Numbered from the stretch's first letter, positions 11,408 to 23,640 are shown. The stretch: 64,000 nt of DNA from Apostichopus japonicus (GCF_037975245.1 NC_092568.1:22160501-22224500); one strand, 5' to 3'. Numbers and translations: made by a program. Notes: generated by a model from the sequence alone, not told the origin.

Positions 11408-11606
11408 AATGATGCTTTAGATTACAATAAAGTAACAGAGTGTGAAACAGAAAGGATATCATTTAATAATATGCATAATTTTCTTTTCAATTTATGATAA
11501 TGTGTCCCTTAAAATATGCAGTACAAATTTCAAAATTTGGCATTCTTTAGAAGGTTTGCCAATTTCAAACCTTTATACAGCCCTCATAGTCTTAAGCAGC
11601 ATCTGG

Positions 11607-11864
11607 TATTGGCCATAAATATGCTATTATTTCAAATAATGGTCACTCAATCCCCTAACCTTCAACAGGGAATTTTACTACTACCCTCAAATTATTTTTT
11701 CCTCCCTAATGATATTTGATTTTCTTATTTACAACTTCAAAACGCAAAGTCTAGAAATGATTTTGAGCTTCAGAACCACCGGAAAAATAATTTTCATACA
11801 TTTTAGCAATCTTGACTATGCTTAAATGAGGGCCGATACTGACGACCATTAAAGATGAGCAAGT
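11607..11864. repeat. Old dispersed repeat, copy 1
   Basis: The block starting TATTGGCCATAAATATGCTA recurs with divergence near 31560, 39787 and 40031. Similarity to the 31560-31797 copy extends in the same order to a GATACTGACGACCATTAAAG block at the far end. Similarity to the 39787 copy covers the next 100 bases (CTTCAACA, TTTTACTACTA, CCCTCAAA). No coding frame and no clear ends were seen, so the class is unknown. Confidence 0.6.
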
Positions 11865-12627
11865 TTTATGAGTACTAAGCTTATATGAGATGGTAAAATG
11901 ATTCATGTATCATCGCAAATAATCTAGAGAAGTGGTTTCATTTGAATAATTGCATTGGTTTTGTGCTTGCAGGTGTTGAATATTGAATCAAACTGCCTCA
12001 AACTTCAAGTTATAACGTACTTGATTATTGAGTGGGGAAGAGCATGCTGTCTTAGATTGATGAATAGCAATCAAAGTTTGATCAATATTTGGTACGAGTA
12101 ATAAAAAATGCTGCAAATATGTAATGTGTACTCATTTCTAACAAAGAAGTAAAAATTGGGTTTTCTACCTCAATTCCCCCCCCCCCCACTCAAGGGAAGA
12201 CAAACTTAAAATACACCATTGAATCAATGTTTTCCTAGATTAGCCTTGAATGAGATTAATAATAATAATGTAACCAAATGTTAGTGGCTGACAAGTTTGT
12301 CACAAATTCAAAGTGACATCACAAGTTAAATCGGAAAATTAGCAAATATTTGACTGGAAAAAAAAAAGGTTTATTTTTTGGAAAAAAGCGGCATTTAATT
12401 TTCAACAAATTACGTGTGTCATGTTTGTTTAACTACAGTAGTGGCATGAAAATGTGGCTATATCATTCAGATGTAGGTAACATGTTTGCAGGACACATAG
12501 CTTCACTTTTATCAGTTGGTTGTGTAGGATAAATATCTGATCTCCGTCTTGATAGGAATTTTGTTGGTGACAAAGAGTCTGATATTGGAAGGGAAGCTAA
12601 AAAAAGCATCACTTCTTTTTGAAAGAA

Positions 12628-13144
12628 TTAGATAAATACTACAGAAAATTATCCTTGATAAATTCCTTGTCAAATTTCTATTGATCAAACAAAAACAATT
12701 ATATTTTTTTTTATTCCCTTCTGAAATGTGATAGATTTGGGAATTTTGTAAGACTGTTACTTTCACTTTAGGGCTTAATTCATCCCAAAAAATATATATT
12801 TGGTATGAATATTACCTTTCTCTGTGCAGACACAGTTTTGCAAATACTGTAAAGAAAAGCAAAATGGATATTTTATTAATATTTAAATTAGATAAATACT
12901 ACAAAAAATTATCCTTGATAATTCCTTGTCAAATTTCTACTGATCAAAAATCGCCTTTTTTTTTAAATTTTATTTTAATTCCCTTTTGAAATGTGATAGA
13001 TTTGGGAATTTTGTAAGACTGTCACATTACACTCTCACTTTAGGGCTTAATTCATCAAAAAAATAATATTTGGTATGAATATTACCTTTCTCTGTGCAGA
13101 CACAACTTTGCACACACTGCAAAGAAACAAAAAATGGATATTTT
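12628..13144. repeat. 260-bp tandem duplication
   Basis: The sequence starting TTAGATAAATACTACA at 12628 recurs at 12888, with shared blocks throughout (for example ATAGATTTGGGAATTTTGTA and GTATGAATATTACCTTTCTC) ending in AATGGATATTTT. Differences are mainly small indels in T-rich parts, so the duplication is moderately old. No coding frame is preserved in both copies. Confidence 0.92.
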
Positions 13145-15228
13145 CTGCTTATTAGCCGCAGTAATATTCGTTTCCCTCCGCTTATTGCCAGATGACTTTT
13201 ATAAAATTTTCATCAAACCTGCGTAAATTTGATATCTTTCATGGGGAAATAAAAGGACTTCCATCTAGCATTAATGATGTTGGAAGTAATTGACAGAACA
13301 TTTTGCCTGAAAAATAAATTTGTTCCAGGTTCCATTAAAATCCCTTAATAAATTGATCATTGACTGGCTCAAAAATTTAAACAAAAGTGACAAAAATGAA
13401 AGCAATGATGAAAAGGTATGTTAGAATATGAAGAGAAGAAAATGTGTGTAAAATTGGGGTGGTGGGGAGGGGGGGGAGGGGGAGGAATAAACTGTAAACT
13501 GACTGTAAATACTAAGCTTTAAGCTATATAATGAGTCTGGAATAAAAAGGGATAACATTTTGGAAGACCGTACTGCATATCATAAGCTTTTATAGATTGA
13601 TCTCCTCTCAAGAAGCTTGTAAAGATATCGAGCTACATAATCGCACATCAGACTATAAAAATTCTTTATATATTTCCGCTCCAAACCAATGTCGTTAATA
13701 TTATGAAACACTTTTATTGAGAATAATTATTGAACGTTTGCAGCTTTTGTAATATGTGAAAGGAATTATCTTAATGAAAAGTAACAATGATGGCATCTTT
13801 GGAATAGCTGGTTAAAGCACATGTGATATCATCTTGATAGTGATACCATATTACTGACAAGGGACTGGTTTCAATCATTAAATAGCTGTTTAATACAGCA
13901 AAATGTTAGCAAAGGTCTCTAACTGAATAAATCATACACAAAAATATATATCTTGACTTTCTCCTTGTCCCTTCAAATATGCAATACTCAAAAAAAAAAA
14001 AAAAGATTGAAATTTAAATGTTTCAGTTTTCACTTTGGAATGAATACACATATATATTTTTATTTGTGAAATCTACATCTCTTTCTCCACCCACCTCCCC
14101 CTCTCTCTCTCCCACTCTCCCTTCTCATTTGTCATTCCTATATAAACCCCTGACTGAGTTCTTTTAGTGATTTATCACAAACTACACATCCTTCTCTTTT
14201 GGTTTCCTTTTTCTTATCGCATTCTCTCTCGGAAAAGAAAAAGAATCTTTACAACCCCTGCCGCGTGATCTAAACCTCTCGCAGATTTTAGTGTCTTTTT
14301 CAATTTCTTGTCTCTCTTCCTTCCCGAAGAAAGCTCTTTCTAATCCTATGATATAACCACCTGCAGCTCTGCTGATGTAACTCACTGCTAGCTCAGGAAA
14401 GCAGCTTTTGTAACGGATGTCTTTAGGGATGACACTTTATCCGTAATCAATGTTGGAAACTTATCAGGGTTTTCCTCACGTTTCACGGCAGAGATTTCTC
14501 CGTTCATGTCGAATGTCATTGGCCATAAACCATTCTCGATGAGCGGTTATCCCCTTTTAAGGAATTCTCTTTCATTTCCCCGTATCCTCGCGTGTTTTCC
14601 ACAGGATACAATTTCAGACTTCATTTGTTGCCAAATGTAAAAGCTTCAGCAGTAGTATCACATGAAATGATAACATGTTATGAGGATAGTAGTTATATAT
14701 GTAATGTACTGCAGTATTAGAATACTGTGCTACAGTTATATCCTATATGTAGTACTGTGCTGTATGTACTGTATGTATGTATGTCCTTTTAGAGATTACT
14801 TTATAAGGGTTATGTCGTTTAGGCAGAATTTGCAGTCTGTGTGTCATAGTAATTCACACACACACACAACAAGAGGAAGATTCTTTAAAAGCTAGTCATG
14901 TTTGTACAGTTCTACCACCCTATTTTTTTTTTACCCTTTTTTACCCAGATATTTACATGTAAATATATATGGAATGTTCCTACTAAACATTGCCATCTAT
15001 TCCATAACTAAATATTAATGTGAATCCATTATGTTATAAAATTCTAATACTAAACTAGACCAAAAACCATTCTTTAAACTTAACAAAAACATGCAGTAGC
15101 CATGGATGATATCCAAACATCATTTGTCCTTGATAAATTGTTTTTTTTTATGGTATTTTGATGACATAAAATGCATGATGCCAGTAAAAGTCATTATATT
15201 GTTTGTTCTGTTGAGTGTTGTGTTGATT

Positions 15229-15330
15229 CGGAGGAGCTGACCTAATGTGGACTTTGTGCTAGAGTATAGTTATAGACTTATAGTCCAGTCACTTTGATTG
15301 ATGACCTTCAGATGTTTAAAGGGATTACAT
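15229..15330 (+). repeat. Dispersed repeat family B, copy 1
   Basis: TCCAGTCACTTTGATTGAT (15284-15302) recurs exactly at 60795-60813. Its inverse complement core, ATCAATCAAAGTGACTG, is at 31209-31225. The upstream GAGGAGCTGACCTAATG block also has a counterpart upstream of the 60795 copy. Class unknown. Confidence 0.55.
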
Positions 15331-16494
15331 CTCAAAGACAAAAAAAATAAAAAATCGGAAAGTGGTATACGGCATTTATACATACGTCTTATAAAGATAA
15401 CAGTGGTTTATAACAGCCTACAATACATGGAAATTTAATAACATTATGCCCACAGTCACCATCAAGTTCACAGGGTAAATAATGAAATACAAAATGTTGA
15501 TTCTATGATATTTTAACCACTATTCAATTTCCTTGTATGTGAATTGGAGTAGGGGGTGCAGAAGCATACATATCGTCAAAAGAACACGAAATAAAAATCA
15601 CATTTTTCAACATTTTAATTTCTAAAAATGATAGAGGACTTCAAACATGCAGATAACATCAGTAAATAAAGGGAATGTCTTCCACAAGGTGTTTTTTTCT
15701 TGTTTTCATCTTCTTTTGTTTATTTTCTTTGTTCTTTTCATTTTGTTTTCCTGAAAAACTATGGAGTGAGTCACTCTTTACGACCTTGCATAATTTTGAG
15801 GGGGACTGCGGATTACAAAGTCGTTACTGTTTGGGCAACATCTCATACTGTAGTTTTGACATGTTTGTTCGTGCGAATGTGTCCCCCTCCATCCCATCTG
15901 TGCCAACCTCTCAAGCCCTCTTTCTTTTTTTGTTTGTATTTAATCAAAGTTTCGAAATAATTTCTTTGGAGGCAATATATCATTAAATCCGCAGTCAGCT
16001 TATTTTATCTTTTCCTGACATCTGTGGTTTGGCTGCTTGCCAAATCTTCTGATGGCGTTTAGGAAGTATTCCACCAAGACTTGAACTAGTAAGATTTGAA
16101 AAAGGTTAATCCCAGTTGCCTTTATTAATGATAGGAGAAATGAGGAGATTTTCTTAGTAAAGGATATTTTAATATCGTTGTTTTCACGCCATGAAATACA
16201 ATCCGTCACGAAGGCTGTGTTCCTTTTCCTGTGTTTTTTATTGTTTTTCTTTTGGTTTGGCTTTTTGACAAACGCCTTAAATAATTTTGTATGCCAGAAT
16301 TTGACATTTGTATATAAATTCATAATCAGTTGGATTCATTGAGTTTGAATTCTAAATCTCGCCTTTTTCAAAACCTTTTTCAAAAATTAGGACAGATATT
16401 TTTACTGACCATTTCACATAAGGTGTAATCAAACCAAAGAATTGCTATGCCTTTGATGTGTTTATAAAGAGGGATGCATTGGTGTAGATCTTTA

Positions 16495-16560
16495 TAAGAA
16501 TGAGGAAGGAAGAGGGGGGAGGGGGGGTAAGAATGAAGAAGGAAGAGGGGGGAGGGGGGT
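16495..16560. repeat. 33-bp G-rich tandem duplication
   Basis: Two adjacent units beginning TAAGAATGA and ending in AGAGGGGGGAGGGGGG (16495-16527 and 16528-16560). Multiple close G runs on the plus strand could form G-quadruplexes. Confidence 0.85.
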
Positions 16561-18542
16561 ATAGAGTAGAGAAGGCAATTCATTTCTCTCCAGTTCCACT
16601 GCCCTATTTGATTGATTTCTCAAACAATAGTAATTAAAATTTGTGTCCACACTTCCAAACTTTTGTATCTATTCTTTTTGGGAGGAGGGGGGGGGGACAA
16701 AATTGTTCTCTTCCACTCCACCATCCTCCCCCTCCCATGCCCCTATCACAAATGAATAAAATTCATAATCATCAAGTTATTGGGTTTCATCATTTTATTG
16801 TGATACCCGTTGCTGAAAGAACAAAGAAAGCTTGTAAAAATATTTTGAAAAGTGAACATATAAAATTATAAAATATATAATTTGAAGAAAATAGAATAAT
16901 GGATGGACACGATGATGGGTACTTTCTTAAAAAAAGTTCGGCAGAGGGTTTGGTTAAAGTGAATAATGATATATATAGTCCAAATCCACCTTTCCAGCTA
17001 GCTCTCATATGTAGAATAGTTTGTTTTGCGATCCTCCCACTCGCCCTCCACCCCCCCCCTTCCCAAGATCTCTTGCCTTGGCATGCGTGTTTGTGTGTCG
17101 ATGTTATTACAAATCATTCTTGAAACAAAAATAATTATAGTTTAATATGGTCATATTATTGTAACTACTGACCAAGTACTCTCTCCAAGAGTTTGCAATA
17201 TTTGGAAGAGGAAGCAAAGTTGAAACTTGAAAAATTGTTATTATTCACACACACCCCCAATTCTAAGCATAAATTGTTTTGATATGAAGTAAATCAAATT
17301 TATGTACCAGGGGCAAGGGGTTAAGGAGTGGGGGGGGGGGAACAAGGTCACAATGAAGGTGATGGGATGAGGTGGGACACCAACAGTTTATGAGTGTATG
17401 GTTTTCTTTCCGTCATTTGCTTTTTTGTGGTTCTTTCACCTTTTTGGGGGGATGATCCTCTGAGGGATCATAGTATTCATCAATCTTCACTTTGAAAGTG
17501 CAAGTGCGACTGTAAATCACAAATGACCGGCCGGGGTGCCTCAAACTGATAACAGTTTTCTGCCTCATACCAATTTGCAAGTTGAGGCCAATATGAAAGC
17601 ATTTTGGCTTAAGTAAAATACCAAGGGAAATCATTTGGAAATATGACCGATTCAACAAAAAATGAACTCACAGTACATTTGTTCTGAGTTCATGGAAAAC
17701 AGTAAGCTTTCCTTTAGGAAATGTTGAAATTAAAAACAGGCCTGCTGCAGTTTTCATCGTTTCCTGAAGAGCAATGCCTGGGTAAGCCAAAGTTTGGTAT
17801 AATTTGTAGTATGTGACAGAGGGTCAGAAGAGGGAAGGTGGGTTTGGGTGAGTGGGGGGTGGGGGCAGGTTAGGGGGATCGAGTTCTGACAAATACGTTC
17901 CTAAACGTAAAAATTACTTGGTTGGTTCTAGAATCATTTGATTGATTTTTGCCCTAAAATATTTTAAAATTGTATATATTAGATAGGTAATATTTACACC
18001 ACTGCAAATCATTTCTGGCATGTATACCAACTAATGGCACCCAGTATTAGATGATTTCCCAATCCACTTAATACCGACCACTATAAGGAAGTGATTTAAC
18101 AAACCCTTTGTAGGCTTTTGTAGTAGGTCGCTCTTATTATTACAAATTTTAAAGACATAAAAATGTAAGTAAAAAAACAAACAATGCTAAAGTAAATTAG
18201 AGGTATTTGTGAATTTTAATAAGTTGTATTATAATAAACCATATTTTCTAAGATTATGCTTAATTTTGGTGAGATAGCTTTAATTGCTTTGTGTTGAATC
18301 ATGAAACAGTGGTACAGGTTTTAAGAAATATTCCACACAATATGTTTCATTATATTCACTAGTACTGTTTGTTTAAATATCTGAGAAGTTGAACTAAATA
18401 ATTTAGCCACTGATCAAGTACTATTTGTCCAGCATTGTAATAACTTGATCCGTTAAAACCTGATTTAATACAAATAGGATTGCCGATAATTGATGAATAT
18501 ACTCAAAATATTGCTACGTGGGACTTATCAATCCTGTTGACA

Positions 18543-19029
18543 CTTCTCCTTCTTCTCCTTCTCCTCCTCCTCCTGCTCCTTCTCCTCCTCCTCCTCCTCC
18601 TGCTCCTTCTCCTCCTCCTCCTCCTGCTCCTTCTCCTCCTCCTCCTGCTCCTTCTCCTCCTTCTCCTTCTCCTCCTCCTCCTCCTCCTCCTCCTCCTCCT
18701 CCTCCTCCTCCTCCTCCTCCTCCTCCTCCTCCTCCTCCTCCTCCTCCTTCTCCTTCTCCTTCTCCTTCTCCTTCTTCTCCTTCTCCTTCTCCTTCTCCTT
18801 CTCCTTCTCCTTCTCCCTCTCCTTCTCCTTCTCCTTCTCCTTCTCCTTCTCCTTCTCCTCCTTCTCCTCCTCCTCCTCCTCCTCCTCCTCCTCCTCCTCC
18901 TCCTCCTCCTCCTCCTCCTCCTTCTCCTTCTCCTTCTCCTTCTTCTCCTTCTCCTTCTCCTTCTCCTTCTCCTTCTCCTTCTCCTTCTCCTTCTCCCTCT
19001 CCTTCTCCTTCTCCTTCTCCTTCTTCTTT
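18543..19029. repeat. Pyrimidine tract of about 487 bp, (TCC/TTC)n
   Basis: This is an almost uninterrupted C/T tract on the plus strand, with G/A on the other strand. Blocks of pure TCC alternate with blocks of CTTCTC. Marker variants recur: CTCCCTCTCC at about 18813 and again 180 bp later, and CTTCTTCTCC at 18771 and 18939. This shows that an internal block was duplicated as a unit. The long proline, leucine or glutamate frames over it are translation artefacts. Confidence 0.95.
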
Positions 19030-19099
19030 GCCATTTCTTTTTCTTTCTTTATTACTATTTATTTACGGTTTGAACCTTTTGAAACCAACCTCTAATTAG

Positions 19100-20917
19100 A
19101 GATTGAAAAAAAATAAAGTCACAGCTAATAGTCTTTTAACGACTCGTACGACCGAATTTCCCATTTCTGAGAATTCCGGAATGGCCTCGCAGAGCACTCA
19201 TGTATTAAGTGTGGGGTGTCATGGGTATTACTATTACAATTTACGACAGTTTCATGAGTATTGCGCATTACCAATGGGAAAGCAAAAATGGAGCGGGTGG
19301 AGGGGGAGGGGGGGCGGTATACAACTGCTATTATAGTGCAGAATTTTTTCTTGTCCTTTGTTTTGGCAGTCAGCAAATAAACAGTTCTTCAGCATTTCTT
19401 GATGTTCAGTGGCTCAGACTACTGTTGTCTTCACATCATCAGAAAGATTTTTTTCCATCTCGAAATGGTCTTAATCATTTTCTCATCAGTATTCTTTTCA
19501 TATTTTCTCCATAAAATATGCCAATATGTTTCTCAATTCCTTCTTCTTTTTCATGAGATATGGTTTGAGGTAAAAAATATAAAGGATTGGATACAAGACT
19601 TACAAAATGTTTAACAAATTGGCTACCCTCAAACAAACACTACTGTTAATGTATTAAGTACATTTTTGATTGACAGAGTTTCCATTTGCGTCTATTTAAT
19701 GGACCCTTAAACACGATGTAAAACCAGGTATGACTCAATGATTTAAAATTGATCTGAGGGAAAAGAAAGGAAGCCTTCTGTAAAGTTACAAGATATCACA
19801 GTATTTAAGAGTCATACAAAGAATATATCATATATTAAAACTAGTAGAACGTTTTTCTACATTCGTCTCACCGAAAATTTCACAAAAGAAGAGATAATTA
19901 ATTCAAGCCAGACTTTACGAGAATCGGACTTTGTTCTTTTATCCCTGCAAGTCATGCAAGAAAATGAAGCCACAAAAAATGTGTTTCATTTGGTCACAAA
20001 TGAAAACCATTTGAGATGAACTGAATGAGACCAAAAGAAAAAAGCCAACGGCGTCCGATATGTTTAATCCTTACAAAAGCTGCGGCATATCAATGACGAG
20101 TGGTTTGAAATTGGGAATCAAAGCGAAAAAATGATGCTTTAAGCTGACATGAGGCCTTTGTCAAAGTTTTAATGTAAAAAGCTCAGCACTAGAGAAGCAT
20201 CAATATGACATCCTTCATACCTGGCATGCATTAACCCATATCTGCCCAAAGTCACATTTTCTAGCATTTGGCCTTGTCCCTTGGCTTGGAAGAGTTTTGC
20301 AGGTACCTGGGAAATTAAAACAGATCAATCTGAAAACAGCCAGCCTCAGAAATCGAATATTGAATTAAATTTTTTGACATACGGTATATATGAGATTGTT
20401 CGGCAACTATTGATTTTATAGCTACGAGATTAAGCGGACGCAAAAAAAAATGAAGAAGGATAAAAAAAACGGTAGCGGTAACCCACAATATTAATTCGGC
20501 CACGGGAGTTTTGTTCCTTGTAGCATAGCTTATGGATAAGGAGAGATAGAGATGGGAAAAAAATTCCATTAGTTTCTTCTTATTTATTTGTCAATGGAAA
20601 ATTGATATGATTCTGTCGATAAAGACAGTTGTCTCTCTCTCTTTTTAAGAACGGAAATTCAACTGGATGAATGGAATGTCACGTTTCTGGGACGTCGGTT
20701 TTAGTACAAATTTCGGTTGACATAGAAATACATGTATATAGGGTTGCAAAATATCAGCTTACCATCCGCAAACAGATTAAAGAAAAATCGACAAGAATTG
20801 GGATAAAGAGGATATATAGAGCAAACTTTTGAAGCATGTCTTCTGTAGATGAATATTTTCATTTTATAAGATTATGGAAATAATGTAGGAGGGTATCTTC
20901 ATTGCATATGAATTGCA
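19100..20917. other. Non-coding unique DNA
   Basis: No gene supported. A G run lies near 19297-19315. The part from about 19900 to 20570 has higher sequence complexity and lacks simple repeats, but has no meaningful frame. Confidence 0.45.
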
Positions 20918-21380
20918 GTGACCACTGACCAGTGGGAAAGCCACTTTAAGGATAGTGGACCTCTGACCCGTGAATAAGCAGCTTTTAGAGTAGCGACCAA
21001 TAATCAGAGGGTAAACAGCTTTAAAGGTAGTGACCACTGACCAGTGGTAAAACCGCTTTAAGGATAGGTGACCTCTGACCTGTGAATATAAGCAGCTTTA
21101 AGAGTAGTGACCAATAATCAGAGGGTAAACAGCTTTAAAGGTAGTGACCACTGACCAGTGGGAAAGTCACTTTAAGGATAAGTGACCTCTGACCTGTGAA
21201 TAAGCAGCTTTAAGAGTAGTGACCAATAATCAGAGGATAAACAGCTTTAAAGGTAGTGACCACTGACCAGTGGGAAAGTCACTTTAAGGATAAGTGACCT
21301 ATGACCTGTGAATAAGCAGCTTTAAGAGTAGTGTGACCAATGGTCAGGGGGTAAGCTGCTTTAAATGCAGTGGTCAGTAA
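20918..21380. repeat. Higher-order minisatellite, 3 x 38 bp in four copies
   Basis: Four units of 112-114 bp start at 20918, 21030, 21144 and 21256, with a partial fifth after 21368. Each unit holds three related subunits of 37-38 bp. They begin GTGACCACTGACCAGTG, GTGACCTCTGACCTGTG and GTGACCAATAATCAGAG, and each ends with a variant of CTTTAAGGATA. Like subunits in different units are far more similar than neighbours within a unit, so a three-subunit block was amplified as a whole. Confidence 0.93.
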
Positions 21381-21484
21381 CATAACATGGTTCCACTTAT
21401 ACAGAAATTGTAAAAAAAGCTGGTCAATCTTTTTAGAGTCTTAAATTATGTAACAGACTGGTAAACTTCTAAGACATTTCAACC

Positions 21485-21846
21485 CAAGGGCGTAGGAACC
21501 GGGGGGCTGGGGGGCGCCAGCCCCCCAGTGAAAAATATGGAGGGGCGGAAGTATCATTCCACCCCCCCGCTTCGCAAGTCAGAAAACCCCTTTTTCATTT
21601 CCAAATGAGAAAAAAAATCTCATTTGGAGCACCAAATTGCATCTAAGGCCAGGTGAAGATGCAAAATTATTTACAAAATGGAGTGGGTGTTGAAGTGTGC
21701 TATATTGCACCAAATTGCATCTGAGGCCACCTGGAAATGCAAAAAAATTCCAAAGGGGAGGGGGACACCCCCTCCCTTCAGACCCCTCCCCCAGGCCAGC
21801 CATCAGTCTTCAGCCCCCCACTCAAAAGTACCTTCCTACGCCACTG
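21485..21846. mobile_element. Non-autonomous hAT-like MITE, 362 bp
   Basis: The left end is CAAGGGCGTAGGAA. The right end on the other strand is CAGTGGCGTAGGAA (12 of 14 match). Flanking 8-mers TTTCAACC (21477-21484) and TTTCCACC (21847-21854) match at 7 of 8, consistent with an aged 8-bp target duplication. Internally, an ACCAAATTGCATCT-GAGGCCA-type block occurs twice (near 21631 and 21708). There is no transposase frame. Confidence 0.8.
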
Positions 21847-21854
21847 TTTCCACC

Positions 21855-22960
21855 TTATGTATCTATTTAACACCTCAAACTCGGATGCAGTTTATCCATT
21901 TCACAACAAAGAGAAGGAAAAAAATAAACCGAACAAACTTGTTACTTTCTTAAATAAATCACATTTCAGAGGGTAAACAGTTCCATAAAATCCATCTTCA
22001 GCAGATGCAAAAACAAATCTATCAGCCTGCATACGCTATACAAATTATGGATCGTGTTACACACATATACAAGAACTCAAAAAAATTATTATTTCATGAC
22101 TTGAGAAATTTTCTCTGAAAATCACATTCAACTTACTTAAATAATTCACATAAATCCTTGTCAACTTGCTCAGGAATTTGCTTTAACTAGCCAAAATAGA
22201 GTCAAAGTAATTGAAAAGAGATTTTACCGTCCTCCATTTGACAGGATTTAAGAGCATCTTGCGATCTCTGATGTAAACTTCTTACCAATCGGGGATTTCA
22301 AATCTCGGTCAAAGGAATTAAGAGGCTACTCTTCGTTTGATGTATATCTCTCTTCGCGGACGTAAATTTCCTGAAATCTCTTCTATTTTCTTTTTTCTTT
22401 TTTTCTTTTTCTTTTCTCTTTTTCTTTTCTCTTTTTTTTTAAATTCCTTTTTAGGCAGTTTGTTTGGGTGAATGAAATCAAGTATTCCCACTAGGTGAAG
22501 CAGAGGGATGAGTGTGTTGTATAAATGAACATGTAACATGTTGTTTGCTTGGCTATCAGTAAAATAATTAGGTTTCTTGGGAAGCGTTGTATACGTGATG
22601 ATTTGACAAATATTTTCAAAGTTATATACACAATTTGATCATCAATTGTTTTTTCGAATAATTTAGCGAACTCTCGACGACAACGACGACAAGAGTATAA
22701 TTAAAACATATCATGCAGTTATTCGCGATTTTACAGAAAGGAAAAATCTACTGTATATGGAGTCTTAGTTTGATAATTTATCAACTGATCTTGAGGTAAA
22801 GCCTATGCCTAGTTGGCTTAGTAATACTGCCAGACAACAACAAAAATAAGCAAATTAAGAGCAAGTTGAACACCATCGTTTACCCGGCGACAAGAATAAT
22901 CGTGGGTCTGGCAAGCCAATTTAGATGTTCTTCCCTTAAACTTGAGAAAAACCTTTCAAA
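21855..22960. other. Non-coding AT-rich stretch
   Basis: No gene supported. A T/C-rich run (22380-22450) explains the lysine-rich minus frame there. No element ends were found. Confidence 0.5.
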
Positions 22961-22964
22961 TATG

Positions 22965-23640
22965 TAACAATATATACATTTAAATAAAAGATATCTTGAT
23001 TTAATTTAAGATATCTGCTATTCATTTAATGATATCTTGAAATAGGATTTAAGATCTTTAGTGTTGGAAGCATTAAAGATATCATTGAAGTGATTCGAGA
23101 TAACATGAAATTAACTAAAGATAACTTCAAATGAATTCGAAAATATTTTAATCATGTCAATTTATATTTAATTTAAAATAAAGATATATCTTATTTGAAA
23201 TAAAGGTATCTCAAATTCGAATTAAAAGTATTTCTAATAAGAATTAAAATATCCCTCATAGGACTTTAGGATATCTCAAATAGGAGTTAAAGATAACTCT
23301 AATTAGCACTGAGGATGACAACTTTAATTGTTATAAAAAATTATTTTCAAATCAATTAAATTCTTATTAAAAATATCATCATTTTCTATTAGACATATGA
23401 ATGAAAGATATCTCTGAATTGAAATACAGATATCGTGAATTCCAATGAGAAATTGCATTTTATTTCAAGATGTCTTTAACAAGAATAAAATATATCTCTT
23501 ATCCATTTAATGGTTATATCGCTTCTTAATTTAAAGATATCTTTAATTCCGTTGACATTAAAAGTATCTCTTATTCATAAAGGTGTCTAAAATAATTGAA
23601 GATATCATTTAATAATTAAAAATAAAGAAAAATAAATTTT
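22965..23640. repeat. Degenerate palindrome-rich array (GATATC-type)
   Basis: Variants of AAGATATCTT, such as TTAAGATATCTG, TAATGATATCTTG and TTAGGATATCTC, recur roughly every 25-30 bp across about 670 bp. They are separated by AT-rich spacers that often contain TTTAATT or AAATTCGAATT. This looks like an old minisatellite whose unit had a palindromic core. Exact periodicity is blurred by mutation. Confidence 0.65.

Larger units (their letters stand above)
10193..11464. repeat. 117-bp tandem repeat split by a LINE
   Basis: Copy one is 10193-10309. Copy two starts at 10310 with the same AATAATATGCTTTAGATT block, is interrupted after 10383, and resumes at 11421, ending near 11464. Joining the two parts of copy two gives 118 bp, matching copy one in length and order. 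The tandem duplication therefore predates the insertion. Confidence 0.9.
13145..18542. other. Gene-poor AT-rich region
   Basis: No gene could be supported. Frames such as 15675-15986 (plus) and 16000-16323 (minus) are T-rich or lysine/phenylalanine-rich translations of skewed DNA. Short CT repeats lie near 14095-14125 and a CA run near 14857-14868. The block 14170-14640 is comparatively complex and repeat-free. Confidence 0.45.

Noticed and set aside
18480-19099. Long frames of poly-leucine, poly-proline/serine and lysine/glutamate
   Set aside because: All three are translations of the same (TCC/TTC)n tract on its two strands.
20918-21380. CRISPR-like repeat-spacer array
   Set aside because: There are no unique spacers; all subunits are related and contiguous, and the setting is eukaryotic.
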